Source of the DNA: Endozoicomonas sp. OPT23
GTDB taxonomy: Bacteria; Pseudomonadota; Gammaproteobacteria; Pseudomonadales; Endozoicomonadaceae
DNA length: 64,000 bases
Assembly (NCBI RefSeq): GCF_009653635.1
Contig: NZ_PPFD01000003.1
Span: forward strand, 762,955 to 826,954
Direction of reading: 5' to 3'
Shown here: piece by piece, positions 18,189 through 26,743 of the stretch
Position numbering within the stretch: the first letter of the stretch is position 1
Layout: each line of letters opens with the position of its first letter
Position numbers and translations under genes: made by a program
Notes under the pieces: generated by a model
What the model saw: only the letters and a program-made list of their open reading frames with translations
What the model was told of the DNA's origin: nothing
Database searches by the model: none

Positions 18189-18218
18189 AAAGCCCTGAGT
18201 AACCTTACTCGGGGCTTT
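18189..18218 (+). terminator. Terminator after the RND operon
   Basis: A 14-bp stem (AAAGCCCTGAGTAA / TTACTCGGGGCTTT, one T-G pair) with a 2-base gap lies 14 bases after the permease stop and ends in TTTAT. Confidence 0.75.
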
Positions 18219-18276
18219 ATGTCCATAGATAAACTGTATGCAGGCAATGCAGGAGCAATTGCCTGCATTATGTCAG

Positions 18277-18756
18277 CTACTCTGCAGTCTCACTCCCACC
18301 ACTCTTCACATATGCTTTTGTTCCCCATAGTGGAACGGTCGACAAACTGTGCTTATAACTGCCTGATGTTTCCTTGGTGGAATACGACAGGTAAAGCAGA
18401 GTCTGGTTTTTCGCATCGAATATACGACGAATTTTCATGGTCTTGAAAAAGATGCTTTTGGATTTTTTAAAAACCACTTCACCCGATTCTGAACGATCAA
18501 TATCAGTCAGCATTTGCTGAGTAATCTCACCGGTTTGACGGCAGGAGATAGATGAATCAGAAGGGTCCGAGAGACTCAGGTTGGCTTCAACGCTGGCAAC
18601 ATGACAGGTTACGCCCGGCACTTTTGGGTCGGACAGAACGTTCAATTTTATGTCTTTGGTGGTGAACATACCCAGAGAGACGTCGCCAACCTCGTCGTTA
18701 CTGCAACCAGTTAACAATAAAGATAAGCCAATAACGGAGAGTAAGGTCTTATGCAT
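18277..18756 (-). CDS. creA: CreA family lipoprotein
   Basis: A 159-residue member of the CreA family, whose function is unknown. The family pattern is clear: DIKLNVLSDPKVPGVTCHVAS, SSISCRQTGEI and GEVVFKKSKSIFFKTMKIRRIFDAKNQTLLYLSYS. Unlike E. coli CreA, the signal sequence here ends in a lipobox (LLLTGC, Cys18), so it is probably a lipoprotein. Its only neighbours are the RND operon, convergent, and a DAACS symporter; no creBCD genes are nearby. Confidence 0.88.
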   Translation of the reverse strand: MHKTLLSVIGLSLLLTGCSNDEVGDVSLGMFTTKDIKLNVLSDPKVPGVTCHVASVEANLSLSDPSDSSISCRQTGEITQQMLTDIDRSESGEVVFKKSKSIFFKTMKIRRIFDAKNQTLLYLSYSTKETSGSYKHSLSTVPLWGTKAYVKSGGSETAE

Positions 18757-18803
18757 TCCAATGCCTGTTGAATAAAGTAGTTGCAGGCTATTTTAAGGCA
18801 TAA

Positions 18804-18837
18804 AAAAATCCCCGCACCGTTAAGTGCAGGGATTTTT
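18804..18837 (-). terminator. Terminator after the dicarboxylate symporter
   Basis: Arms AAAAATCCCCGCAC / GTGCAGGGATTTTT (one mismatch) with a 6-base loop. On the minus strand it ends in a run of seven T. Confidence 0.85.
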
Positions 18838-18860
18838 AAGAGCTTTTTGCGTTTTCTTAA

Positions 18861-20138
18861 TCAGCTGTACTGAACTTCACCAGACACTTTAGTTTCAGTG
18901 CCTTCACCAATCTGACCTTCAGTCTTGGCGACGATTGTACTTACCGCTGTATCACCGACTACGTTTGTTACTGTGCAAGCCGCATCCAGAATACGGTCAG
19001 TAGCAACGATGATGCCCAGAGCTTCAATTGGCAGACCCAAAGTGTGAAGCAGAACACCAGTAGTCACAACCGCGCCGCCAGGAATACCGCCAGTAGCAAT
19101 AGCCAGCAGGAAAGCAGTGAAGCCAAGAGTGAACAGAGCTGTACCGTTCAGGTCGATGCCGTAGGCATTGGCAACAAAGATAGTCGCTACAACCATATAG
19201 ATAGCAGCACCTGACATGTTCATGGTGGCGCCCAGAGGAACGGAGAAGCCCGCTACTTTCTCTGACACACCCAGTTTTTCAGTCAAGGTACGGAAGGTTA
19301 CAGGGATAGTCGCGTTAGAGCTCGCTGTAGAGATGGAGAACAGCATCTGTTCACGAGTAGCGCGCAGGAACTCTTTAGGAGAAACACTGGTGGTAGCACC
19401 AATTACCAGAGGGTAGAACACAAATACCCACACAGCCATTACCGCCAGAGCTGTCGCAACGTACGTCAGTACACTGATAATGCTGTTACCGTCGAGCGTA
19501 GCACCCAGCTTGGCAGTCAGGAAGAATACACCGTAAGGAGCCAGGCTCATTACCATAGTGATCAACTTCATCATTACGCTGTTAGCCAGAGCAAAAGCAT
19601 TACTTACGCTGTGAGTTTCGTGATTTTCCAGCTTCTTAACGGCAACACCAGTGATGATGGCCATGAACAGAATCTGCAGGATATTGCCTTCAGCAAATGC
19701 CTGGAACGGATTGGTTGGCACAACGCCGATCACCATATCTAACAGGTTAGGCAGGTTTGTACGGCTCAGGGTCAGTGTTTCATCCACTAGGCCCAGGTTA
19801 GCGCCAACACCTGGCTGAACGATCATGGCCAAGCCAATCGCAGCAGAGATGGCGATAACGGTGTTAACCAGATAAAGGCCAAAAGTTTTAAAACCAAATC
19901 GACCAAACTGGCCAATATCTTCAAGACTACAAACCGCGTTAACAATAGAGATAAAGATCAGTGGAACGACCAGCAACTTGATCATGCCGACAAAAATGCT
20001 GCCACCGGCATGGAACAAACCATCTACAAGGTAAGACTGGAAAAATCCTTCAGGGCTGGCAAAAATCTGAATAGAGCCACCGAGAATAAGGCCGACAGCC
20101 AGGGCTGTCATAATGCGTGTTGCTAAGTTGTTATTCAT
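18861..20138 (-). CDS. Dicarboxylate/amino acid:cation symporter (DAACS family)
   Basis: A 425-residue inner-membrane transporter, related to GltP/DctA, that takes up glutamate, aspartate or C4-dicarboxylates with Na+ or H+. Family marks are the serine-rich hairpin SISTASSNATIPVTFRTLTEKLGV, the GATMNMSGAAIYM motif (NMDG-type loop) and the GGIPGGAVVTTGVLLHTLGLP segment near the end. The frame begins at a TTG (20156), but ATG 20138 (MNNNLATRIM) is the better start. The 370 bases upstream carry no gene. Confidence 0.92.
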   Translation of the reverse strand: MNNNLATRIMTALAVGLILGGSIQIFASPEGFFQSYLVDGLFHAGGSIFVGMIKLLVVPLIFISIVNAVCSLEDIGQFGRFGFKTFGLYLVNTVIAISAAIGLAMIVQPGVGANLGLVDETLTLSRTNLPNLLDMVIGVVPTNPFQAFAEGNILQILFMAIITGVAVKKLENHETHSVSNAFALANSVMMKLITMVMSLAPYGVFFLTAKLGATLDGNSIISVLTYVATALAVMAVWVFVFYPLVIGATTSVSPKEFLRATREQMLFSISTASSNATIPVTFRTLTEKLGVSEKVAGFSVPLGATMNMSGAAIYMVVATIFVANAYGIDLNGTALFTLGFTAFLLAIATGGIPGGAVVTTGVLLHTLGLPIEALGIIVATDRILDAACTVTNVVGDTAVSTIVAKTEGQIGEGTETKVSGEVQYS

Positions 20139-20156
20139 AAAACTCAAGTACTCCAA

Positions 20157-20526
20157 GCCAGGTTAATTACTGCATATGGCTTTCTTGTAATTATCGGTAG
20201 CGAATTTAATGGAACGGTTATATAGAAACAAGCCTTTATAAAACACTCGTTTTCAGGAGCATTCACCTATTGGAACACAGTATTCGGTAATAATTCCTAC
20301 AAACGATGGTTGATGTCGCGAAATGTTATTATTTGCCAACCTTATTTCAGGCAATAGTTATAAGTACAAATAACTAATAAGCACTGTAGTTCACATAACA
20401 TGCCAGATTATTTTTTGGGCAAATAGCCCAATATTAGAGAATATTCTTGTGATGCTTTTTTATACTGCTCGCAAAAAAGCCAGAATATTCACTGTAATTG
20501 GTCGTATAATAGACTCTGAAAGCTAT
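20157..20526. other. AT-rich intergenic region without gene
   Basis: Upstream of the symporter and downstream of the DUF1214-like gene, both on the minus strand. A small hairpin TTGGGC / GCCCAA is near 20417-20433. Short open frames here have no ribosome site or family resemblance. Confidence 0.5.
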
Positions 20527-21975
20527 TTAATAGCCACGCCAGCGATATTTTATGTGTTTTTGACGAACAGCAATTTCCTCTGCTCTTTGTTTCGTCGTTA
20601 TTTTCGGTGTATCCGAAGGAAGGAATGTCTCAATATCTTCGAGGTTAACCAGAAATGCGCTGGTTTCAGGTAATTGCTTCTTTTCCGTGTCATTACGGAA
20701 AACAAAACGCATGGAATGAGTGCCTTCCAGTAAACCGGTTGTCGATACCCACCCCTGATACCCTGGATCTTTTGCAGCAACAATATAGTATCTCGAACCA
20801 TCACTGCTGACTGGCAGCTGATGACCAGAAAGACTACTGACGTAATTCTGTTGATCTGGCCCCTCAAACCAGAGAGTTCCAAGCTGAAAGCCAACATAGT
20901 GTGGTTCAACCGGCGCTGTGACTTTTATTACCAGCGCTTCGTCTTCTTTCAGTTCAAACTTGCCTGCTGCGTAATACTGTTTTGCCCCTGCCGCTCCTCC
21001 TGCAGTAAAAGGTAGTGCAGGCTGATTAATGTCATTAACAGGCATCGGTCGTACACCATCACCGTTCACGTCCGCTCTTAACTCCATGGCGTATTCCTGA
21101 AGATAATTCCAGAAGCGAATCTGATTAGGCAGTTCTTTGGCTATCTTATCCAGTTTCTGGCTGACAAATTCTGATGTGATAGGTGGCCTGCTGTGGCCTT
21201 CCTTATCCAGCCTCACAATATCCAGTTCCAGCGTCTTTTCATTTTCCCAGTCAGAGAAAATTTTTCTTACGGTCAGACCGGTCGCTTTTCTTAGCTCTGT
21301 TTTTCCTGTAGCAGGGCAGAGCATCTCTTTCTGACTCAGAATAAAATTGCCCTGATAGTCTTTCGGGCGCTCCGGACCAATCAATATTTCAAAACGATTA
21401 TCTTTATCCAGTTGCAGAGAGAAGGAGTTTGCGAAATCCAAAGTCTGGCTGTTGCACAGAGCCATCTCTTTCAGGTCACCGGTTCTGCCGGGATAGTCTG
21501 TTGTGGTTTGAAAGGTAACCAGCCTTGGTGCTTTGGGTCCGACAACACCTCGTTCGGAGGTTTTCCACTCGAGAGTGTTTGCAGCCTGGCCAGTCACTCG
21601 ATAATAGGCATCAGCATCGAGAGCGGCAGAGATATACATGGTGTCAGGGTTTTCAGCTGTCCACTTTCGCAACATATCCACAGCACGATGAAACTCGGGA
21701 AATTCAGGATCCTGGCGCATTTCCAGTTCAATCATGCGGCTGATATGACCGAGCATGTATCGATAACCTTCAGCCAAATTGCGGTCAGTAGATTCAGGAG
21801 GGAAGTACTTTGGGTTCACCAGACTTTCTTTTGCCTGCTCAAGGCCTGCCATAAATCCTGACCAGGATTTATCAAGCCTGGCCACGGCCTCTTTATCAGC
21901 ATCAGCTTTTATATGATTTGACGAATATAAAGTAAGTAATGCCAAAAACGGTATGGCAAGGAATCTGGAGAGCAT
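20527..21975 (-). CDS. Secreted DUF1214-like protein
   Basis: A 482-residue protein with a signal peptide (residues 1-24, cleavage near IKADA). The N-terminal segment AEGYRYMLGHISRMIELEM and NPDTMYISAALDADAYYRVTG, and the C-terminal YVGFQLGTLWFEGPDQ with KDPGYQGWVSTTGLLEGTHSMRFV, resemble proteins that carry a DUF1214 domain (pattern QLG-W, DPG--NWLDT-G). The function of that family is not settled. The region between, with paired Cys, is not recognisable. It would act in the periplasm or outside the cell. It is a single-gene unit; upstream are 200 bases that include DnaA-box-like sites. Confidence 0.65.
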   Translation of the reverse strand: MLSRFLAIPFLALLTLYSSNHIKADADKEAVARLDKSWSGFMAGLEQAKESLVNPKYFPPESTDRNLAEGYRYMLGHISRMIELEMRQDPEFPEFHRAVDMLRKWTAENPDTMYISAALDADAYYRVTGQAANTLEWKTSERGVVGPKAPRLVTFQTTTDYPGRTGDLKEMALCNSQTLDFANSFSLQLDKDNRFEILIGPERPKDYQGNFILSQKEMLCPATGKTELRKATGLTVRKIFSDWENEKTLELDIVRLDKEGHSRPPITSEFVSQKLDKIAKELPNQIRFWNYLQEYAMELRADVNGDGVRPMPVNDINQPALPFTAGGAAGAKQYYAAGKFELKEDEALVIKVTAPVEPHYVGFQLGTLWFEGPDQQNYVSSLSGHQLPVSSDGSRYYIVAAKDPGYQGWVSTTGLLEGTHSMRFVFRNDTEKKQLPETSAFLVNLEDIETFLPSDTPKITTKQRAEEIAVRQKHIKYRWRGY

Positions 21976-22118
21976 TAGACGACCGCTTTATTATTTTTAT
22001 CGTTTTGGGAAACTAGCACAGCGGCAAAGAAAAGGTAAACATTCGATTACATTGCGATATTGAATAACTTTTTCCAGTGGTCTGGATTTATACCGTAATA
22101 ACCACATCTAAATCACAG

Positions 22119-22170
22119 TTATCCAACAAGATATCCACAGGTTAATACACATTACCCAACCTGTGGATAG
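22119..22170. other. DnaA-box-like inverted pair
   Basis: TATCCACAGGTT and AACCTGTGGATA form a perfect 12-bp inverted repeat with a 14-base spacer (22132-22169). Each arm contains a one-mismatch DnaA box (ATATCCACA; CTATCCACA on the other strand). A weaker TTATCCAAC precedes. It could also act as a terminator for the gene ending at 22177, though no U tract follows. Confidence 0.45.
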
Positions 22171-22176
22171 AAGGGT

Positions 22177-22521
22177 TTACCGCTGCATCATGGCGGAAAC
22201 CAATAGCATCATCTGCATTTCTGTTGCGCAAATTTTCTGAAGATCCTGCTGGGTTTCTTCACTCAGATGGGACAGATTACTGACTTGCTCATTCTGGTCG
22301 TGCCATTTCTCTGCAGCCATATCTTCAGGAAAACTGTTGACCAGCTTGTCCTGCAGCCCTTGCTGCTTTTCACAGAGTTTACTGAGCATTATCAATAGGA
22401 TAGGAGGTGCCTGACCGGTCAATGCTCGCAACTCAATATAGGTCCAGTAGAGATTAGCGATGCGTTGAGTACTGTCTCTAAGGCAGAGCAGGGAGAGATA
22501 AGCTTCTTCCTGATGAGTCAT
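22177..22521 (-). CDS. Small helical hypothetical protein
   Basis: A 114-residue protein I do not recognise. It is predicted to be almost all helical, with no signal or clear membrane segment; Leu and Met are frequent (LSLLCLRDSTQRIANLYWTYIELRAL; EMQMMLLVSAMMQR). The start ATG has GGAG upstream on the minus strand (GAGGAGACACTGA). It sits between two groups of DnaA-box-like sites. Whether it relates to them is unknown. Confidence 0.65.
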   Translation of the reverse strand: MTHQEEAYLSLLCLRDSTQRIANLYWTYIELRALTGQAPPILLIMLSKLCEKQQGLQDKLVNSFPEDMAAEKWHDQNEQVSNLSHLSEETQQDLQKICATEMQMMLLVSAMMQR

Positions 22522-22655
22522 TCAGTGTCTCCTCATTCCGTAGAGAGCCACCTGTGCCTACATCATTTCTGAACACTACTGCGGTCAGCTCGCAGGTTTT
22601 TACTGCTTCAATTTCCACTCTAACATGAGTCGGCAGAAGATAAAGAAATTCACCC

Positions 22656-22720
22656 TGTGGAAAAAGTTATTCACTTATTCACATTATCACTGATCAACCT
22701 GTTGAATGAATTGTGGATAA
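22656..22720. other. Cluster of four DnaA-box-like sites
   Basis: Within 65 bases: TGTGGAAAA (TTTTCCACA on the other strand) at 22656, TTATTCACT at 22667 (one mismatch), TTATTCACA at 22675 and TGTGGATAA (TTATCCACA on the other strand) at 22712. Three match the TTWTNCACA consensus exactly. A GATC lies between the third and fourth. Confidence 0.5.
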
Positions 22721-22723
22721 GTG

Positions 22724-22751
22724 AAAAAGGCTGCATATTTACAGCCTTTTT
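22724..22751 (-). terminator. Terminator after ybbP
   Basis: AAAAAGGCTG / CAGCCTTTTT with an 8-base loop, ending in TTTTT on the minus strand, 20 bases after the permease stop. Confidence 0.8.
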
Positions 22752-22770
22752 CGGATTGGTCATTTTTTGA

Positions 22771-25263
22771 TCAAACCTCTTTCAGGACATTACCAGGAGA
22801 TTCTTTTAATACACGACGAACACCCAACCATCCGGCAAAACCAATCAACAGCGAACTGAATACGGGCAAAGCAATCCACAACCAGATCACCGGCTGCCAA
22901 GGTAGTTCGAACACCTGAATGTTCAGCCACCAGCTGCAGAACTCGGTGACAATGGCGGCAATCAATCCTGACAGCGCGCCTATCAACACAAACTCACCCA
23001 CCTGCATCACCATCAACTGTTTACGGGTTCCACCCAGCGAACGAATCAAGGCACCTTCGCGCAGACGGCTGTCCAGTGTTGCTTCAATAGCAGCAGCCAA
23101 AACAAGCAGGCCAGCAACCAGCAGGGCAAACAACATAGCTTCAACCGCCAGAATGGATTGCGCCAGCATCTTCTGAACCTGACTGATCACTGCATCCAGA
23201 TCGAGCAAACTCACTGTTGGAAACTGTCTGACCAGATCGTTCAGCACCATCTGGTTATCACTGTCCAGATAGAAACTGTTCAACCAGGTTGAAGGCAATG
23301 ATTCCAGTGTTGCTTTGGACAACACCATATAGAAGTTAGGCTGGAAAGATTCCCACTGTACATCACGAATACTGGTTACTTTGGCCGTTACTTTTGTACC
23401 GGCAATATTGAAGCCCAGTTCATCGCCCAGCTTCAAACCAAGATGCTCGACCAGTGAGTCTTCAATAGAGACTTCATTATCTTCTCCCGGTTGCCACCAT
23501 TCACCTTCCTGAATAATGCCTTCTGCCGGCAGCTTATCCGACCAGGTCATATTCAGTTCACGGTTGAGAGAGTTGTGCTTTCTGTCTTCTTTATCCACAG
23601 CATCCTTGGCAGGAATACCATTGATCTCAACCAGACGGCCACGGACCATTGGGAACAGTCCGGTCGCATCAATGTCATTGCCTTCAAGGAAACTTCTGAA
23701 GTTATCCACTTCATGGGGCTGAATATTGATGGCGAAGTAGTTAGGGGTTTCTTCCGGCAACTGTTGCTGCCAGCGATCCAGCAAATCGGTACGAACCAGA
23801 AGCACCAGTGCCATGGCCATAAACGTCAGAGTGAAGGCAGTAAGCTGAGCGGAAGTCTGCCCCTGTTCCTGCAGCAAACGATTCAAACCTAGCCGCCATG
23901 TCAGGGAAACCGGCTTATTCGTAATACGTTTTTGAATTCTGCCCAGCAGGAAGCGTACACCTGAAGAAACCAATAGTAATGCAGCAACCATTCCCAAGGT
24001 CAGACCTACTGTCATCATCAGCTGTCCGGTGTGATACCAGAGCAACAGCAGCATAGCCGCAAAGGAGAAACCATAAACCAGCCAGGTTCCGGCAGCGGCA
24101 GGCATCAGTTCCCGGCGGAGTACACGCAGTGGTGTGACCTCTTTTAGCCTCAGGAGTGGCGCAAGACCAAAACCAGCCAGAGTAATAATACCCGTCAAAC
24201 CACCCACCAGCAGCGGCATAAAGCCTGCTTCCGGTAACCATGCAGGCAGAACACCGGTCAGCAGTTTTACGACACCAGACTGTAATAGCCAGCCTATAGC
24301 CACACCAGGAAGCGCAACCAGCACGGCCACCAGCATCAGCTCACTAACAAAAATCTGCACCACCTGATTCTGCTGGGCGCCCATGCAACGCATCACGGCA
24401 ATACCATCAAAGCGTCGTTCAGCAAAGCGACGGCTGGACATGGCAACAGCTATACCTGCCAACAACATGGCAGCCATACTGCCAAGGCCAAGGAATTGCT
24501 TCAGCAGGCTGACAGAATTACGCAGGTCTTCACGATTCGCTTCGGCCATGCTCAGCTTTTCACTGGCCACCAGCATCGGCTTTATCTGATTCTGAAACTG
24601 TTGCAAGTTGCTTTGTTCACCAGCAATCAGCTTCTTCCAGCTGACTCTGCTGCCAGGTTGAATGATGTTGGTTTTATCCAGATCCTGAATACTGAACATC
24701 AGTCGTGGAGAAAGGCTGTAAAAGCTGCTGCCACGATCGGTTTCCAGAGTAATGACCTTGCTGATTTTAAACTCAGCTTCACCCAGCTGAAGCGTGTCAC
24801 CAATTTTGACATTCAGCAGTGGAAAGAGTCGTGGCTCCAGCCAGACCTCACCCGGTAAGGGTGTCTCCCTGGTAACTTTATCTTCGGTAAAAGGTTGCTC
24901 CGATACACGAATATGGCCACGTAACGGATAGTTATCAGTGACCGCTTTGGCAGAAATAAGCTGCATCTCATCGCCAGCTATCACCACCGACGGAAACTCA
25001 AGAATGGTGGCGGTTTCAACCGTCTGATTACTGATGGCTTGTTGAACCTGTTCATTCAACTTTCGGGGACTGCTGATCACCATGTCAGCGCCCATCACTT
25101 CTGCCACCTGACGACCAAGCGCCAACTGCAATCTCTCACTGAAAATTGCGATAGCTGTGCTGACACTCACTGCCAACAGCAACGACAACACCAATAACCA
25201 GAGTTCACCGGATCGCCAGTCCCTGAGCATAAAGCGCCATGACTGTTTCAGGTTTCCGATCAT
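22771..25263 (-). CDS. ybbP: ABC transporter permease, YbbP/FtsX-like
   Basis: An 830-residue inner-membrane permease with the usual YbbP layout: one N-terminal helix (about 19-40), a large periplasmic domain (about 45-255), then helix groups near 260-450, a second periplasmic region (about 500-680) and three C-terminal helices. FtsX-type blocks (FDGIAVMRCMGAQQNQVVQIF and REGALIRSLGGTRKQLMVMQVGEFVLIG) are present in each half. It overlaps the ATPase gene by 4 bases (ATGA), so the two are translated as a pair. Relatives are thought to extract or move lipophilic molecules or lipoproteins; the substrate is unknown. Confidence 0.9.
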   Translation of the reverse strand: MIGNLKQSWRFMLRDWRSGELWLLVLSLLLAVSVSTAIAIFSERLQLALGRQVAEVMGADMVISSPRKLNEQVQQAISNQTVETATILEFPSVVIAGDEMQLISAKAVTDNYPLRGHIRVSEQPFTEDKVTRETPLPGEVWLEPRLFPLLNVKIGDTLQLGEAEFKISKVITLETDRGSSFYSLSPRLMFSIQDLDKTNIIQPGSRVSWKKLIAGEQSNLQQFQNQIKPMLVASEKLSMAEANREDLRNSVSLLKQFLGLGSMAAMLLAGIAVAMSSRRFAERRFDGIAVMRCMGAQQNQVVQIFVSELMLVAVLVALPGVAIGWLLQSGVVKLLTGVLPAWLPEAGFMPLLVGGLTGIITLAGFGLAPLLRLKEVTPLRVLRRELMPAAAGTWLVYGFSFAAMLLLLWYHTGQLMMTVGLTLGMVAALLLVSSGVRFLLGRIQKRITNKPVSLTWRLGLNRLLQEQGQTSAQLTAFTLTFMAMALVLLVRTDLLDRWQQQLPEETPNYFAINIQPHEVDNFRSFLEGNDIDATGLFPMVRGRLVEINGIPAKDAVDKEDRKHNSLNRELNMTWSDKLPAEGIIQEGEWWQPGEDNEVSIEDSLVEHLGLKLGDELGFNIAGTKVTAKVTSIRDVQWESFQPNFYMVLSKATLESLPSTWLNSFYLDSDNQMVLNDLVRQFPTVSLLDLDAVISQVQKMLAQSILAVEAMLFALLVAGLLVLAAAIEATLDSRLREGALIRSLGGTRKQLMVMQVGEFVLIGALSGLIAAIVTEFCSWWLNIQVFELPWQPVIWLWIALPVFSSLLIGFAGWLGVRRVLKESPGNVLKEV

Positions 25264-25976
25264 TGGCTTACCTCGGCAACGTCTTTTACTTCTTCCACCA
25301 GCTTGCCACTGACCAGTCGCAAGGCTCGGTCACAACGCTTTGCCAGAGCAGGGTCGTGGGTCACCAGAACCAGTGTCGTACTCTGTTCACGGTTCACTTC
25401 GAACAGCAGGTCGACAATCTTGTCGCCGGTTTTCTCGTCCAGGTTTCCGGTAGGTTCATCAGCAAAGAGAATATCCGGTTGTCCGGCAAATGCTCGAGCA
25501 ATGGCAACACGTTGCTGCTCACCACCAGAAAGCTGCTTTGGATAATGAGTCAGACGCTCCGACAGCCCCACACGTTCAAGCAGTCTGGTGGAACGATCTC
25601 TGGCATCAGACACACCAGCCAGCTCCAGAGAAAGCATGACATTCTCAAGTGCAGTCAGGTTTGGCAGAAGATGAAAAGACTGAAATACGAAACCTGTGTG
25701 ATCTGCTCGCACTCTGGCTCGGCCATCTTCATCCAGGTGATCTATACGTTTGCCAGAGAGGTGAACTTCACCAGCAGTTGGTAGATCAAGGCCAGCGAGA
25801 ATTCCCAGCAGTGTTGATTTACCGGAACCGGAAGTCCCGATGATAGCAACAGATTCGCCTGACTTGATTTGGAGCGAAAGTCCCGACAAGATGGTCAGCG
25901 AACCATCTCGGGCTGATACTGTTTTTTCAAGGGAGTCAGCCGAAACGGCAATGGAGGAATCTGTGCCTTTAGTCAT
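25260..25976 (-). CDS. ybbA: ABC transporter ATP-binding protein, YbbA
   Basis: A 238-residue ATPase of the LolD/MacB-type group. Walker A is GTSGSGKST (47-55), with signature LSGGEQQR and Walker B DILFADEP, followed by the H-loop LVLVTHD. It drives the permease YbbP, encoded next with an ATGA overlap. It is divergent from tesA, as in E. coli. The tesA start codon lies 13 bases inside this gene, so the two divergent genes overlap at their 5' ends. Confidence 0.93.
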   Translation of the reverse strand: MTKGTDSSIAVSADSLEKTVSARDGSLTILSGLSLQIKSGESVAIIGTSGSGKSTLLGILAGLDLPTAGEVHLSGKRIDHLDEDGRARVRADHTGFVFQSFHLLPNLTALENVMLSLELAGVSDARDRSTRLLERVGLSERLTHYPKQLSGGEQQRVAIARAFAGQPDILFADEPTGNLDEKTGDKIVDLLFEVNREQSTTLVLVTHDPALAKRCDRALRLVSGKLVEEVKDVAEVSQ

Positions 25977-26607
25977 AAGTCGTTACTTGTTTTCAGCCTT
26001 AGTTTTAAGTTGTGTATTTCTGGTCTCAGCCCCGTATGCATCTGCTGCACAGCAGAAAACCTTACTGGTTTACGGCGACAGCCTGAGTGCTGCCTATGGC
26101 ATCGATATAAAAAAGGGATGGGTTACTTTATTACAGGAAAAAATGAAGCAAACCAACCCGGGCTGGAAAGTGGTCAATGCCAGTGTCAGTGGTGAAACCA
26201 CTTCCGGTGGACTGAGTCGTCTAAAGGTCACTCTGGAACAACACACACCAGACCTTGTTCTGGTGGAACTGGGTGCAAATGACGGCCTGCGGGGCACTTC
26301 TCTTAAAATCCTGAAAAATAATCTCGGGAAAATCATTGAAACCGTGCAGTCAAAAGACACTCCAATGGCACTTTTTGAGATGAGAATTCCACCCAATTAT
26401 GGACCGATCTACACCAAACGTTTTACACAAACTTTTCATGACCTCGGCAAAAACTACAACATTCCTGTAGTGCCTTTCTTTCTTGATGGCGTCGCTGGTC
26501 ATCCTGAATTGAATCAGCCTGATGGTATCCATCCGGTTGAGAAAGCTCAGCCAAAGCTGCTGGATAATGTCTGGCCTGATATCCAGAAAATTCTTAAAAA
26601 CACGTAA
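25963..26607 (+). CDS. tesA: Arylesterase/acyl-CoA thioesterase I (TesA)
   Basis: An SGNH hydrolase of 214 residues exported by a signal peptide (about residues 4-28). It hydrolyses acyl-CoA, lysophospholipid and ester substrates in the periplasm. Block I is GDSLS (38-42, nucleophile Ser40), block III GANDGLRG, and block V DGIHP with the Asp/His pair. The frame is open far upstream, but GTG 25963, preceded by GGAGGA, gives a normal signal peptide. It is divergent from and overlaps ybbA by 14 bases. Confidence 0.9.
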   Translation: MPLVISRYLFSALVLSCVFLVSAPYASAAQQKTLLVYGDSLSAAYGIDIKKGWVTLLQEKMKQTNPGWKVVNASVSGETTSGGLSRLKVTLEQHTPDLVLVELGANDGLRGTSLKILKNNLGKIIETVQSKDTPMALFEMRIPPNYGPIYTKRFTQTFHDLGKNYNIPVVPFFLDGVAGHPELNQPDGIHPVEKAQPKLLDNVWPDIQKILKNT

Positions 26608-26743
26608 TGCCCGTTTCGTTTTATAAACCTGTTTAAAAAGCAAAGCTGGTATAAGACTTCTCTGACAACGACTCTCCAACCACTCTGTATTTTGCCGATA
26701 CCATGCCCATATATTCTGATTGCAGGGACGCAAGGAAGAAGGC

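Noticed and set aside
20415-20435. Terminator for the DUF1214-like gene
   Set aside because: The TTGGGC / GCCCAA stem is short and is followed by A, not T, on the minus strand.
20449-20673. A 74-codon frame opposite the DUF1214-like gene
   Set aside because: It has no ribosome site and overlaps the 3' end of a well-supported gene.
22656-22720. Chromosomal oriC
   Set aside because: No dnaA, dnaN, mnmG or rpmH genes adjoin, and no long AT-rich unwinding region follows the boxes.
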